Of a stretch of DNA of 64,000 nucleotides, positions 22,401 through 33,479 are shown one piece after another. Each line of letters starts with the position of its first letter. Positions within the stretch are counted from its first letter, which is position 1. Position numbers and translations under genes: made by a program. Source of the stretch: Paraescarpia echinospica (taxonomy: Eukaryota; Annelida; Polychaeta; Sabellida; Siboglinidae); contig CM034537.1 in the NCBI GenBank assembly GCA_020002185.1, forward strand, positions 11,710,157-11,774,156, given 5' to 3'. The notes beneath the pieces are model-generated. The model was not told the DNA's origin. It searched no databases and was given only the letters and a program-made list of their open reading frames with translations.

Positions 22401-25400
22401 CTGTTAATGGGGTAAGATCAAAGTGAAAATAATTGTGATCAGACAAAAAAAAAATTATAGGTACCACGGTACATAAACTACAACATTCCACTGTGCAATA
22501 CTTGATGGTATTAGATGTCTGGTGTACAGAGGCAGACACACTGGAAGGTATTATTTTTGTTATTATGTGTTAAAAATAACTACATTTATAATGCTGAACA
22601 ATGATACAATTTTGTAAAGCTTTATGTCATTTCAGTTACTTTAGTTTTCAGACTTTCTTAAAAAATTACATTGACCAGTATCATGTGTGTTAATTAATTA
22701 ATAAGCAGTCAGTTACTTCAAGGCTACATTTATATTCCAGATAGTTCTTGTGCAGCTCTATTAATTCCATAGAAAATTCTTGAAAACTCTACTAAAACTT
22801 AACAGGAACACAGCAAATTGTATGGTATATGGAGAAGTTGGCAGACAAAGTGTGACAACAATTACAGAAAAGAGAATGATAAACGTTTGGATACACTTAA
22901 TTGAAGGCAAGCAAAGCCAGCCATCTAGTATTATGTTTAGACTGATGAAAAACTTCCACGACACAGGTAATTATAAATCAAAATGGATTCTAAAAATCAA
23001 GAGTATCATTGATGGATGTGGACTATCTAACATGTGGCATGATCATGGAAATATAAATACAAAATGGTTTAAGCATACTATATAACTTACAATGAAAGAC
23101 ATCAACAGACAAACATGGCACAATGAAATTCATGTAAGTAGGCCGTGTTCAAATTACAGAATATTTTCAAAATGAAGTAGAGCTCGAGAAGTATTTCATC
23201 TCCCAACTGACAGAATGTGGAAATCTCAAATTACCCATTTCTGTTTGTCATTATCTCTCTGAAAATGCTCAGAGGCTGTGTAACTTATGCAGCAATGGAG
23301 ACCGAGGTGATGGATATCATTATGTACTTGTATGTCCATCACTAGTAGAAGAAAGATCAAAATATATTAAAAAAAATATATAAAGAAATACTTTAGAATC
23401 AGACCTAATACTTTGAAAATTAACCAGTTGTTTAATGTACATAATGTGAAACAGTTGGCAGATCTTTCCAGATTTATTAATGTAATTATGTCAAAGTTTG
23501 CTAACTAACAAATTTCCTATAAAAACTGTGAATTGCGTAGAAGAAACATTGTAGCTTATAGTTAATAAGTCATGTAATTACATGTAAATGAGTTCAAATT
23601 GTGCAATACATGTATAATATGTGGTTTATTTTACATTATTTTGTTTGCACTACTGATTATAAAATTATTGAAAATACTTACTACAGTAAGGTCACTGAAT
23701 GTTGTACGCACTGTGTGTTGTTTATGTTTTACATACTGTAAATATGATTTATACAATATAACTAAGTATAGATTTTCTTAAGAATACAATATGTTCTATT
23801 TAAAAGTACTATAGAGAAAAATTCGCTCATACTCCGCAATGGGTCGTAGGGAAATAAAACTCACTGTCATTAATTCAACCACTATACATGAGAGGGCAGC
23901 ACGTGATGGCATTGCCACCAAGTGAACTAACATCCACCAACTAAAACTAGTCTTGTAAAAATTATAAAAATGGTTGACAGGATTTAAACTTACAAAATTC
24001 ATGCAAATGAATAAATAAAGACTATTATGATACCCTTCCATAACATAGAACATAATGCTAACAGAATACACTGCATATGTTTTGAAGTTGCATAACTCTA
24101 AGGTATGTAAGCGGCATGCAGATCTAGTTTTGAATACTCCTTTAACGATAATTTAATAATTACACATTTTGCAGTTTTAATTAATATTAAACATCCTGAT
24201 TAAAAGTGCAATTGTTACACAGAATACTGCCATACTCCAAATAAGCAAATAAATGCAGCTGGTAATTTCCACCTTTGTGCACTACACTTTAACCTACAAA
24301 GTAAATCTGAAATGTGGCACTACATATAGAATATGGTACTGGAATAGAAAACAAAGTTGAAACTAAATATGTAGCACAATATGTTTCAATGGGATATCTT
24401 ATCACCAGGACTGACTCACTCTACTGCCATCTGACCTTTATTGGATAAAAGAAAGAATTCTAATGATAGTGTAGCATGGCAGATAGGGTATTGCCCTAAA
24501 GGATCAGACGTTCCCACATCAGACTCCGCCCTAGAGTCTAATTCTACAGCGCAATGTCAATCCCAGTACCAAAGGTACTAAAACTAGTGGTATTTTTAGA
24601 GGGGAGAATATTTCGTGACACACTAGGGTGTCCACGTTTGCCTGATCACCAGAGCTCTTAAACTATGCAGTTAAACGACATAAAAGCAGCAGTTCAGCAG
24701 AAGGACAGTATAAATCAACACAACATGTCAACATAACAATAGGCACCACACTACGTGTATGTACTTGACAGGGCATCGACTACAAGTGGAACAAATCTGG
24801 TGCATTAAGTCAGGTTATATGGTGCCATGGCAGAGTTTCGTTTCAAGGTGATATCGAGTGAGACATCAGTTAATGTTCTTTGTCTTACATGCAGACCCAC
24901 CTTCTGAATGTGCTAGTCATACTTACTAACTTAGCGGTTACAGTGAAGAGATGAAATTTCATTCTCAAATGTAAGCTACGGATCCATAAAGTGAGGTCTA
25001 TTTAAAATTGCATTATTCTGAGATTGTCCACCTTTTAAATATAGATGTTCAGCGAAACTTGCTCCATACTCTATATGTAACTTTACACATCTCCATAATT
25101 TTACAAACTTTTTTCACATGACATGCAATTTTACGATACAAGGCACAACAAAATACCAAAATTATATCCACGAGCCACTCATTCATAATTTCCCTACTTG
25201 GACATGACAACAGGTAATTTTGCAGAAGCATTAATTTATAATTTGTTTAATAACACATTAAATGCCAAAGTGACATATATGGTAGGAAATATGGTCAACC
25301 AAGTAAATAATTCATGCTGTATGTGCAATTTCCTAAAAACAGTTAAAAAAGGTAGTTTAACTCAGAATGAAACTTTAACGCGTACATGGAAAGAGGAATT

Positions 25401-25588
25401 TCTATATGTTCACCTTCAGGTTTCCAGTACTTCTTGGCGTAAGGTACGCCCATATAACGCTTCGCTTCGTCAAGGAACTTCATCCGGAGTCGATGCATGC
25501 GGTCTGGGTTCGCCTTCGATCGCAGTCGTGCTTCTTTTGCGCCATTCTTCTGCTTCTTGCGAGCCCGGCGAATCTGCTTCTTCAACAT
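13246..25588 (-). CDS. NlpC/P60-type hydrolase, four exons, 513 aa
   Basis: Exons on the minus strand are 25588-25414, 21557-21351, 20896-20707 and 14215-13246 (1542 nt). Every junction has GT-AG ends, and the codons split as G/AC, A/TG and AG/C, keeping one frame. The domain covers residues about 40-200: YMGVPYAKKYW; LFLDCCGLVRR with the NlpC/P60 D-C-x-G signature (Cys70 as nucleophile); MKPGDLVFIS (the family's PGDLVFF element); THVEIWLGDG supplying the catalytic His (His137). A basic N-terminus (MLKKQIRRARKKQ) precedes it and a Ser/Glu-rich, probably disordered tail follows. NlpC/P60 enzymes are papain-fold amidases or peptidases, best known for cutting bacterial cell-wall peptides. I see no signal peptide, so a cytosolic or nuclear site is likely and the substrate is unknown. 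The ATG is chosen because an in-frame TAG lies 15 nt upstream; a further 5' exon cannot be excluded. Introns are about 3.86, 0.45 and 6.49 kb. Confidence 0.85.
14455..14800 (-). pseudogene. LINE 3' tail remnant
   Basis: On the minus strand it ends in CAAATTTCTCAACTTC, GACAATAAAGCATT and TTATC repeats. This is the form of 3' ends common to CR1/L2-type LINEs of aquatic animals. An AAT-rich run is at 14557-14595. No clear coding block. Lies in the last intron. Confidence 0.4.
15002..15545. repeat. 30-bp satellite array
   Basis: About 18 head-to-tail copies of a 30-bp unit built on CCACACTAGTAATGTAATGC and ACTTGTAATG, with a few shortened units and a CCCAGGGGTAG insertion near 15280. The unit divides by three, so minus-strand reading yields long repetitive ORFs (HYITSVALQV type) with no coding meaning. 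Confidence 0.95.
15912..16396. repeat. 70-bp minisatellite, 7 copies
   Basis: Units start CAATGTGCCAAGGAAGTGAA at 15912, 15982, 16052, 16122, 16190, 16260 and 16330 and contain GGACCTCGGCCCCCTGGAGG. A further copy and a half lies at 19786-19895, beyond the LINE, so the LINE landed inside the array. Confidence 0.95.
16397..16464. repeat. (CAGA)n/(CAGT)n microsatellite
   Basis: About 68 bp of tetranucleotide repeats directly at the 3' end of the minus-strand LINE. It is probably the element's own short-repeat tail (TCTG units on its sense strand). Confidence 0.9.
16397..19785 (-). mobile_element. 5'-truncated APE-type LINE (Jockey/CR1 group)
   Basis: Minus-strand pieces in order: an AP endonuclease from about 19780 (SVICFQESWLSDNDDL near the start, IIIAGDFNINLK near 19215); a linker; reverse transcriptase over 18541-17366 (FSNYRPILLLPAISK, FENQYGFRTEHST, catalytic MYADDTTLLG near 17620); and the C-terminal region (LPHLNYGVTAWGY) down to 16743, ending in a short-repeat tail. 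No ORF1 is seen, so it is truncated at the 5' end. Several stops and frameshifts break the frame, but blocks are long and readable, suggesting a moderately recent insertion. It lies in the last intron of the NlpC/P60-like gene, in the same orientation. Confidence 0.85.
19786..19895. repeat. 70-bp minisatellite, right-hand remnant
   Basis: Starts GAGAGACCAAGGAAGTGAA and includes GGACCTCGGCCCCCTGGAGG, the same unit as 15912-16396. GAGAGA occurs at both LINE borders and could be the target duplication. Confidence 0.9.
20001..20200. repeat. dispersed repeat, copy 1
   Basis: Shares ordered blocks with 54555-54775: CTTTGATG, a GCAGACTT block, TTCTGGGTAGA/TTCCGGGTAGA, GAACAGACTA, CCCTTTA. Same orientation. 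Nature unknown; no ORF. Confidence 0.5.
20689..20706 (-). promoter_or_regulatory. splice donor of intron 3 made of a (GT)n microsatellite
   Basis: Exon 3 ends TGTCGAAG at 20707 and the intron begins GTGTGTGTGT on the minus strand. The donor's downstream bases are supplied by the repeat rather than by GTAAGT. Splicing here is required to join exon 4 in frame. Reading through gives a Cys/Val-rich extension of about 45 residues ending near 20565. Confidence 0.6.
20707..20896 (-). CDS. exon 3 of the NlpC/P60-like gene
   Basis: Acceptor TTTTTTACTTCAG just upstream; the split codon A/TG gives Met128. It encodes KKQKHSMTHVEIWLGDG with the catalytic His137, then TIGARWNKGKVQVFDSY and IDTWLKGQCR. It ends in AG, completed by C of exon 4. 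The acceptor lies about 15 bp from the SINE in intron 2. Confidence 0.85.
20912..21240 (-). repeat. tRNA-derived SINE, copy B
   Basis: Near full-length match to 822-1105. On the minus strand the head at about 21240 reads GTGGAGTGCTGTGGCACAGT and the tail ends AACTTACCTTTACG. It fills most of the 454-bp intron 2 and ends about 15 bp from the exon 3 acceptor. Confidence 0.85.
21351..21557 (-). CDS. exon 2 of the NlpC/P60-like gene (catalytic Cys)
   Basis: Acceptor CTCCTATTTCAG and donor AAAA/GTAAGT, both strong. It encodes residues 59-127: DPEYKSKLFLDCCGLVRR with the D-C-x-G nucleophile motif, FGFHIGPWNQAYMYDTLPIT, and EEDMKPGDLVFISATY. This exon alone identifies the family. Confidence 0.9.
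22770..23570 (+). pseudogene. LINE C-terminal fragment
   Basis: Plus-strand translation gives TANCMVYGEVGRQSV, then SKWILKIKSIIDGCGLSNMW and, in a shifted frame, a zinc-type block LCNLCSNGDRGDGYHYVLVC (C-x2-C, H, C). This is the post-RT region of a non-LTR element. Stops break it. It lies in intron 1, antisense to the host gene. Confidence 0.65.
23571..25413. other. intron 1 remainder, non-coding
   Basis: AT-rich. 24470-24660 has an odd mixed-GC block (AGCATGGCAGATAGGGTATT) that might be an old SINE, but I cannot place A and B boxes in it. Confidence 0.4.
25414..25588 (-). CDS. exon 1 of the NlpC/P60-like gene
   Basis: ATG at 25588, 15 nt after an in-frame TAG. It encodes MLKKQIRRARKKQKNG, a basic start, then MHRLRMKFLDEAKRYMGVPY, the N-terminal helix and xGxPY turn of NlpC/P60 domains. 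The donor is CCTGAAG/GTGAAC; the last base joins AC of exon 2 to make Asp59. The exon is richer in CpG than its surroundings, which fits a 5' exon. Confidence 0.8.
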
Positions 25589-25854
25589 CAAAATGATACT
25601 CTAAATGACGTGTGGTCTTACATAGTGCTAGTATCTGTTTGGACAAGGTGCTCCTGACATGCTCCACTACCAGAGCACGTTTTGTTCTGCTTGTATGGGT
25701 TTGTGTAGATCGAGGCCACAAGAGGTTTTTTCCATATATTGTATGGGATCTTTTATATCCGTGGCATAGACTCCAGATGGAAAAGACCAATGTTTTATAA
25801 TGTATTCTCTGAAAGACATGGTGTGTATAAGTCAGCCATGCTATGAAGTGTCAC

Positions 25855-25935
25855 TATATATGGGTGAACTCTACCTCTCGATCACAGTGCAATGTTCTAA
25901 CGGGTAGACCCACTGCGCCCACTTGTGGTTATGGC
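25855..25935 (-). repeat. tRNA-like SINE head remnant
   Basis: On the minus strand it reads GGGCGCAGTGGGTCTACCCG, an A-box-like start, followed by a cloverleaf-like GATCGAGAGGTAGAGTTCACC. It is only the head of a tRNA-derived element, lying just upstream of the NlpC/P60-like gene. Confidence 0.35.
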
Positions 25936-28160
25936 AGTGGAGCGCTCGTCTTATGTAGAATGCTGAGCTTTAGACCATTTCACTAAGAAAATGAATTCAT
26001 AAGGAAACTCCATCATTAAATAAAATCCTTTGTAAAATTTAAGGAGTGTTCTCAAAATACAATCTGTCACTGTTGTGTCACCGAGATGACTATTTCAGTG
26101 ATACGTCACCAAACGTATCATGGTGGCATCCGGAACGTGACAGTTTTCAGTTAACAAGATCACTATTATGGGACGAAAGCAATCTGAAAGAGCAAAATCA
26201 GTTATATGAGCTCTGTACACGGGTTGTTGTGTTAATGAAACATGCCCCTCAATTCATCATGGTTTAAGGTAGAATGGAACTTATGATGCAGAAACAAGTG
26301 TCTGGAACAAACAACTCAACGGTAGAACATTTGGGCATAAATATTCTCTGTACATATACTAGATTCTCACTAACATATTGTTTTGTTTCACTATTTGGTA
26401 AAGTAATTGCTTTTTATTAGTCCAATTCATTCTTTGTTGTTTCCCAGCAAAAATGTCTTTCATTTTGTTTAGCCAAACTGAATATGTTTAGTCATTGGCT
26501 AAATGGCTAATGGCTAGCATGAGCCAGGTGATCTATGGACTCCTATGGTGCAGTAAATTTCAGCCACAGACATAAAAACATGTTTGATGTTTGTAATTAT
26601 CTCATATGGATTGTAACAGCCTTTTACAGTAATGACATACATTGGCAGTTGCTATATGTAATACTCATATACTGATGTCACGGCAATGGCATTGTTTCTA
26701 AACACTCTAAATTTTTATTACACTACAATGTTTATTGTTACTAAATTTATTATCTGTTTGTTGCACACTGAAAACACATGAAAATAAACGTCAGTGTAGT
26801 AGACATTATTTCTTTGTTTATATCTGAACCACAATGGTGCTGAGGTTTCCAATCAGAGTGGAGAACATAATGTATAATGTATGACTATTAACTGCCCAGG
26901 TCTATAAGAAAAGTCTTCAGTAGATGACATAGTCACCAATCTATAAAACACCAGACTATTTATCATGATAAGAACATAAAATAAAGCAAATAATAGATTG
27001 CATTGGATATTACCAAATTTAAGCCACATATTATATACAAATGCACATTACATAACCGTGACTAATCAGTTTTAAACCCAAAAATTCCAGGGGCTGAAAT
27101 GTTCTGTTTACAACGGTTCCTTGCCAGAATGGCTACGACAAAGGTATCAGCGAGAAAATACCCATGCACCAGGTGCGACAGCAATAATGCAACAGCTATC
27201 AATAATTCTAGGTAATTATAAGTAATTAGCAACAGTTAGATCAGCAGTGGGCCATCACACTCAAGTTTCTGATGATGTGCCTCATTTTAATCAACTTTAG
27301 TAGGAGCAAGATTGATACAAATGAGACAAGGGTGTCTAGTGTTATACTGGCTTTTGCACACAAGTTGCTGTATCATAATTGCGTGGAGGCCACCACCATG
27401 AAACCAGCAGCATTCTACCTCTCTTTCTAGTTTCATGTGTCTTTATCCAGATATTACAGCCACCATTTGGCAATTACTCTAAATGTTAGTTCTAAAGAAA
27501 GTAAATATACCTATTTTACAAGCTTATTACAACACATGGCAACACAGCTTTAATTTATGTTACTTTAATACATCATTGCAAAGTTTCAAGCACACATTTT
27601 TATGGAGTTTGGTTTATTTCCTGGCCATACAAATCCTACACATCTTTAAGTGTTCAAATATTTCCATAAACAATAAATAATGACCAAACCTGTCCTGCAT
27701 CCCCTTGTTTACTCCAAAAGTTTGTTCTTAATTCCCATTTCCTTGGCATAAACAGGCAATATTCAACAACAGTCTCACTCCATGTCATAAAAGCACAGCT
27801 CCTTTACACGGCTGAATGGCTACGTGTCGTTTATTGATACTGAAAGAAGTTGGTCATTTTCTAAAAGGCAGCAAGAAATGTTTTAGTACTGCTTTCCCAC
27901 GTTAGCAGCCAGGATACCAGGTACCATGTCAGCACACCCTAACATTACATCTGCCCCAGTTCCTTCTTAATGGGTCAACACAACACTGGTTTTACTTCCA
28001 TCCTAAGAGATTTTAAAGAGTAAACATTTGAAATAAAATGTAATCACAACGTCCTTGCCTGGCTGCGACTACCTTTAAGAGATGCAATAAAGTTCATATT
28101 ATTCACCTTCATTCAAGCAGGTAAAATACCTTTCATGCAGAATGCAATAAAACTCCACCA
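25936..28160. other. non-coding stretch upstream of the NlpC/P60-like gene
   Basis: AT-rich; no ORF, repeat or promoter element I can support. Confidence 0.4.
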
Positions 28161-28640
28161 TTGCACTCTATAAAAAGATCTAAACATGTAATGTTACATT
28201 TGCTAATGTGTTTACGTTTTTTACATCTGAATAAGAGCATATTTTTTACATTCAAATGCGTATATCTGACATTCCACATAATAATACCTGTGCATATTTT
28301 TGATATGAAAACATATTTTTATATCAAAATTTGTGCATGTTTTTGATATGTTGAAATGGGCATATTTCTGACAATCAAATAAATGTACACATGTACTTGT
28401 GTGCATATTTTTGACATAGCATATTTGACATACAAAAGTGTACATTTTTAGTATCTCTTGTTTATAACATCCAAATATGTCCACATTTTCAAAATTCCAG
28501 TTTCTTGCATCCAATAGTGTGCATAATTTGGACAATCAAACGTATTCACACTTTTGATACATGAATGTCCACATTTTTTACATAAAAATTGCTTGTTTTT
28601 GATACATGAAAATGCGCGTGTGAGAGTAGAGTGCCACATA
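28160..28640. repeat. degenerate AT-rich tandem repeat (CATATTTTTGACAT type)
   Basis: Roughly 30-38 bp units of the type GTGCATATTTTTGATAT and TGACAATCAAATAAATG recur with much divergence. A 110-bp stretch (about 28346-28455) is closely related to an insertion at 33104-33217. Confidence 0.65.
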
Positions 28641-28744
28641 TTAATATTATTACCAACATACATTATTAATACAACACAAATTAGTTTTACTCTGTGCACC
28701 TGGCTATTCTATTCGGAGTGAAACCAGTTCCCTCCACAAAAATG

Positions 28745-28805
28745 AGTGCCTCGCTGCCTCAGGGAGGGAGTTGGAGGGAGGGAGTTTGGGGGGGGGGAGG
28801 AATTG
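28745..28805 (+). other. G-rich tract, possible G-quadruplex
   Basis: Runs GGGAGGGAG, GGGAGGGAG and then ten or more G in a row, with short spacers. This exceeds the four G3 tracts needed for an intramolecular quadruplex on the plus strand. Confidence 0.5.
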
Positions 28806-30596
28806 GGAGCTAGGACTGCTATGTGGATAACACAGGCACTAACACATTCCTGGAAATCAATGATATACAGTGTCTGTTGAATTTAAACTTGTTTGCTGTT
28901 GAAGTGTCAAAACAGAAGTGACTATTCAGATCTTTGTTGTGTCAGTTTGACTGCAGATAATCAAGGCAGCAAGTTATGTAGATTTTAATAGATTCAACTG
29001 AGGCCGTTATGTGTGTCTTTGCAAGAAGTTTTTCACATATCTGAGGATCCTTAATATTACACTAATAGTTCTAAACTATGAAGATGGATTTATGTTGTTT
29101 TGGCTCATCAAGATGGTTATATTTTTATTGTCGAAACACAGGAAAGTCTCAAACATCTTTCTGAGAGATAAACATCGCATGCAGTTCGTGAAGAAATTTT
29201 CTAATGCTTAACTTCACCAAATCTGCAGTTGATAAGTTGAACAAGATTGCCGTCCAATGCAACATGCTCCAGATGACAACTAGCATGGAAGTCACTGATA
29301 CATCGAGAGACCAACAATGTTTATCTATGCTTCATCTGTCCTAATCGGATTTATAACTTCAAAAATTCATACTACATACAGAATGTAAAACTATGTATAT
29401 TTTATAAATACGTTTTCTTGTAGTTCAGACAAATTTACTTTTTTTTTTCAATAACATTTCGACAGCTTGTAACTGCGTCAAACTGACTACCGTGTCGCCA
29501 TCTACAGGTAGTATATTGAACAAAGTCGGCTAAAATTTGCCGAAATGTCATTGAAGAAAAGGTAAAATTCAATGTGAAATACAAATAAAACCTTATTTTA
29601 AACCACACGAATCTGATGAATTCCACTCTCTTACTTCATACAAGGCAACCAATAGTAATGACATTGTTTGGCTACAACAACGAGACTGACCATTGGTCAG
29701 CTACAATGACAGGTGGACAGAGTGGACATGGTCAGTCATAAGTGTTGACCAAGACGCCACTTGTGGGAACATTGAGTGGACACAAAATCCGGGGAAGCCC
29801 CGAGTGAACGGTGCTTACACTACGCCGTGAGATAAAGGCATCTTAATTAATCAACGCGTGCCGAGCAATCCAGGAAAGGGTGATGAATTAATGCGATCAA
29901 CCAAATCTGCCATTGACAGCGACAATGGAACCGAAACGACCCAGTGGATACCTGAGACAGAATCTTGTTGGAAATCTGTTGTCCTATCACGTCGTGTCAA
30001 CACACGACCGCATGTTCTATTAATATTTTATACCGAAAGCATAATTATAGAAGTCCAACCGCCATGCTACAATTGTTGGTGGGTCAACACTTCTGTGCGG
30101 TCGTTGAGGCGTAACCACGTGGCACTCTTCCCTTCTGGTCGTTAATCTGCTTTGTTCTCACGATATAAATGAGTCATTTGATGCGTGGCAACTACAATAA
30201 CAGTATGGATCGATGCGGTTCTAAACATAGAATGCGCAAATTTGTTTGCACGGTGGTGTTGCTCAATATTAATCACATCGACTGTGGGATCAATTTATTA
30301 TCAATGTGATAAATATTTCGCTACCATGTCATATCTTTATTGAACACTGTCGCATCTGTTACCCAATTCTTCCCTTTGTCACCCCTATCACTGGTGTAGT
30401 GAGGGTCTCCCGAATTCAACATGACTCCTTCCATCCTCGGAAAACTGTTCATGAGTACCAGTGTGTATATTCACCAGGGAAACAATTTAAACTTAATTAG
30501 TTACTATTTTAACACAAAATTACAGATTCTATTTACTCCTTCATCCTACTGAATCTCATTGTTGGTCAATTTGTGAGTCAAAAAGAATAACCATTA
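28806..30596. other. non-coding stretch
   Basis: No supported gene. A few short ORFs (e.g. 29858-30145) have no recognisable motif. Confidence 0.4.
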
Positions 30597-30602
30597 TAAT
30601 CA

Positions 30603-31192
30603 CAGGGATTCCCTTGGCATGCGGAGACTTGTTGAATGGTGGAATGCCGCTGACTTTTTTGGTGCATATGCCCAAAAAACGCATACAAAAACGTGTCTAA
30701 GAAATCTGAGAAAATTCAGGGGCACTTGTGTAGAATCTGGACCCACCTCGATTTTGCAGTTATAAACTATAGTTTTGCCTAAATTTGACATGTCGATGTG
30801 ATAATTAAATCATTCTACATTATCCCAGGCATGTTTACACTATAAAGTATTGCGTCTTAGGCTTTAGCACATTTTGAGGCCCAAATAGTGCTCTGGTTTG
30901 CTCCAGTCTGCGCCAGAACACAGACAACGGCCACACGGACAACAAACAGAACAATGGCTTAAATGGAGTTATTTAAATCACGTTTTCTGACTTAGAACAG
31001 TCTAATCAATACCCTTGTGTCTTGCCTACACCTTACCTGTCGTTGATATTGTTTATAAGCTTTAGACAAGCACCGTGAACAGCGTTTGTTGCCACCAACA
31101 CCATATTATCACCCATCGTCAACTTTCAACTCTTGCCGAATAACGTGCAATCCGTTCACATCTATACAAAATAATATCCAGATCGATCCCTG
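30603..31192 (-). mobile_element. 590-bp TIR element, copy 1
   Basis: Ends are CAGGGATTCCCTTGG (left) and CCAGATCGATCCCTG (right), inverted. It is flanked on both sides by TAATCA (30597-30602 and 31193-31198), a 6-bp target duplication. The whole length matches, inverted, the element at 48587-49178. It holds a 60-residue frame (SNLGKTIV...STQVPL..FLRHVFV) also readable in the other copy. Confidence 0.75.
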
Positions 31193-31264
31193 TAATCATA
31201 TGAAATCACATGGAACATATGAGCATTAATATCAATAAAACAATATTTTACAAGTCTAAACATA

Positions 31265-31420
31265 GACATCGGAAGCAGAGTGAAGCTCGTGATGTTTTTT
31301 TGGGGGGGGTGAGCTGAGGCGGGTGCAGATAGAGGCTCATGGGGCTTGGAGGCTGAGCTGAAGCGGTACAGATGGAGATTTGTGGAGCTGGGGGGCTGAG
31401 CTGAGGGGTGCAAGGGAAAA
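31265..31420. repeat. GC-rich imperfect repeat (GGCTGAGCTGA units)
   Basis: Three imperfect units containing GAGCTGAG and CAGATRGAG, preceded by a T7G8 run. The opposite strand reads as a Pro/Ser-rich ORF without further support. Confidence 0.4.
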
Positions 31421-31949
31421 CCAAAAAAAACTCCAACGACACTTTCCCATCTTCAGAGTTCCAATCCGCCAGCTGCAACTGCATCATCTCATTGCTACAG
31501 ACCTTCCCGAGGGTGCAGCCCCCCATATTCAACACATTTTGACACCAATCCCAGTAAGTTTTTGTGGTCATGTAAGCCATCTGTGTTACAGATGATGCAA
31601 CAGGAACTCAGGCCGTTACATACCTGTGTTGATATATAGTCTAAATTATTTATAGGAAACAATGAAATTGGAAAAGGTGACATTAAATAAAAGGTTAAAG
31701 CAACACGCCACAAAGTATTTAACCGCAGAGCAAGACTTAATAATAAATGAACCCCCAAAAATGTTAGGACACGGTTTGCGTTGAACAAAATGAATAAATA
31801 TTTTATACTTTCAAAAGGCAATTTAATGTTAATAAATATAATTGGTATTTTAAATTATAACTGTTGGTATTACAATATTATATATGCACAATGGTGCATG
31901 CAATCACAGATATAACACAACAACAAATTACTAAATCCTCCATTGAAAT

Positions 31950-33470
31950 ATGCGAGTAGATCATTGATCTCTTCAAGAAGGGAAATAAGAAAGACTTAAA
32001 GAACTACAGACCGATATGTCTGTTATCAAACATCTACAAATTACTCACAAAGATACTAACTAATAGGCTAGAGAAGACACTCAACGAAAACCAACCATAA
32101 GAGCAAGCAGGATTCAGAAGCAGTTACTCAATGACAGACCACATACACATTGTAAACCAAGTGAAAGAGAAGTGCCGAGAATGTAATATCCCGCCCTGCA
32201 TCGCTTTCGTCGACTACGAGGAGGCTTTCGACTTGGTGCAAACTCAAACAATACTGACCTCCCTTCAAGAACAGGGGATAGAAGACGTGTACATTGAACT
32301 CCTGAAAGACATCTATACTAACAGCTCGGTGACAGTCCACCTACACAAAAAGAGCAACAAGATCAACATCAAGAGAGGTGTACGACAGAGTGACACCATA
32401 TCGCCCAAGCTGTTTACGGCAACACTCGAAAGAACGTTCCGAAGACTGACCTGGGAAACCAGAGACTTGAGGATAGACGGAGAATATCTCACTCAGTCAT
32501 CTTCGCTTCGCCGACGACATAATCATATGCGCTACTACACTGCAAGAACTACAAAACATGCTGCAGGAGCTAGCTGATGAAAGTGAAAAACAAGGTCTGA
32601 AGATGAACATTTTGAAGACAAAAGTGGTGCTAGAAAATGACACACCAATATATATCAACACCATGCAGATAGAGAACGTTGAAAGCTACGTCTATCTGGG
32701 ACAGTGATACAGTATCAGAGACAAAAACCAAGACAAGGAGATTCAAAGATGAATCACTGCTGGATGGACAGCATTCGCCAAACACTGTGGCATCTTCAAG
32801 GGTAACTTTGGAACCTGCTTGAAGAGACAAGTCTTCAACTCGTGCGTACTTCCAGCAATGACATACGGCGCAGAAACATGGGGACTCACCATCCAGGCAA
32901 AGTATAGGCTAGCGGCCGCACAAACAAAGATGGAAAGAAGTATGTTAAACATCACATATCGGGAGAGAAAAACAAACATCTGGGTATGAGAGAAGACAAC
33001 GGTCATAGACGTGACAGAACAAATCAGAAGACAGAAGTGGACCTGGGCAGGGCACACCTGCAGACTATGAGATAACTGACGGACACTGCGTATCACAACT
33101 TGAAGTGTGCATATTTCTGACAATCAAATAAATGCATGCATGTACTTGAGATGCATACAATTGTGTGCATATTTTTAACATAGCATATTTGACACAAGAA
33201 AAAAAGTGTATGTTTTTACGAAGGGAAATGATCTAGAGGAAGACCGGCGAGACAGTGGAGAAACAAACTAGTACTGGAAGGGCTCCATCTGGCAGAGGAT
33301 ACCGCAAGACAGGCAGATTTGGAAACGACATGCTGAGGCCTTCGCCCAACCACGGAACACTACGGCTGCACAGTGATGATGATGATTTCAGCCTCATCCA
33401 AATTTATGACAGTGTTGCCAAATATCATAACAAAACAGTGACATTTGAAGAAGGTTAACAGCACACAATA
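31950..33470 (+). pseudogene. RTE-clade LINE relic (RT to 3' end)
   Basis: Reading across frames: [20 protein letters not shown] near 31965; EQAGFRSSYSMTDHIHIVNQ; AFVDYEEAFD; IKRGVRQSDTISPKL; a degenerate FADDII near 32510; then the C-terminal MTYGAETWGL block. These are standard RTE reverse transcriptase blocks. The very end reads GLRPTTEHYGCT and runs into a GATGAT repeat tail at about 33377, as RTE elements do. Stops and frameshifts abound, and an unrelated 114-bp segment interrupts it at 33104. Confidence 0.85.
33104..33217 (+). repeat. 114-bp AT-rich segment inserted in the RTE relic
   Basis: Matches 28346-28455 (GCATATTTCTGACAATCAAA, then TTTTTAACATAGCATATTTG). It separates RTE coding sequence ending RITT at about 33101 from sequence resuming RGRPARQWR at about 33236. 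Confidence 0.7.
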
Positions 33471-33479
33471 CCAGTCAAA

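Noticed and set aside
25198..25790. Other ORFs overlapping hydrolase exon 1 (132 aa plus, 106 aa minus)
   Set aside because: They are shadows of exon 1 in other frames; only the frame with matching splice phases encodes the conserved domain.
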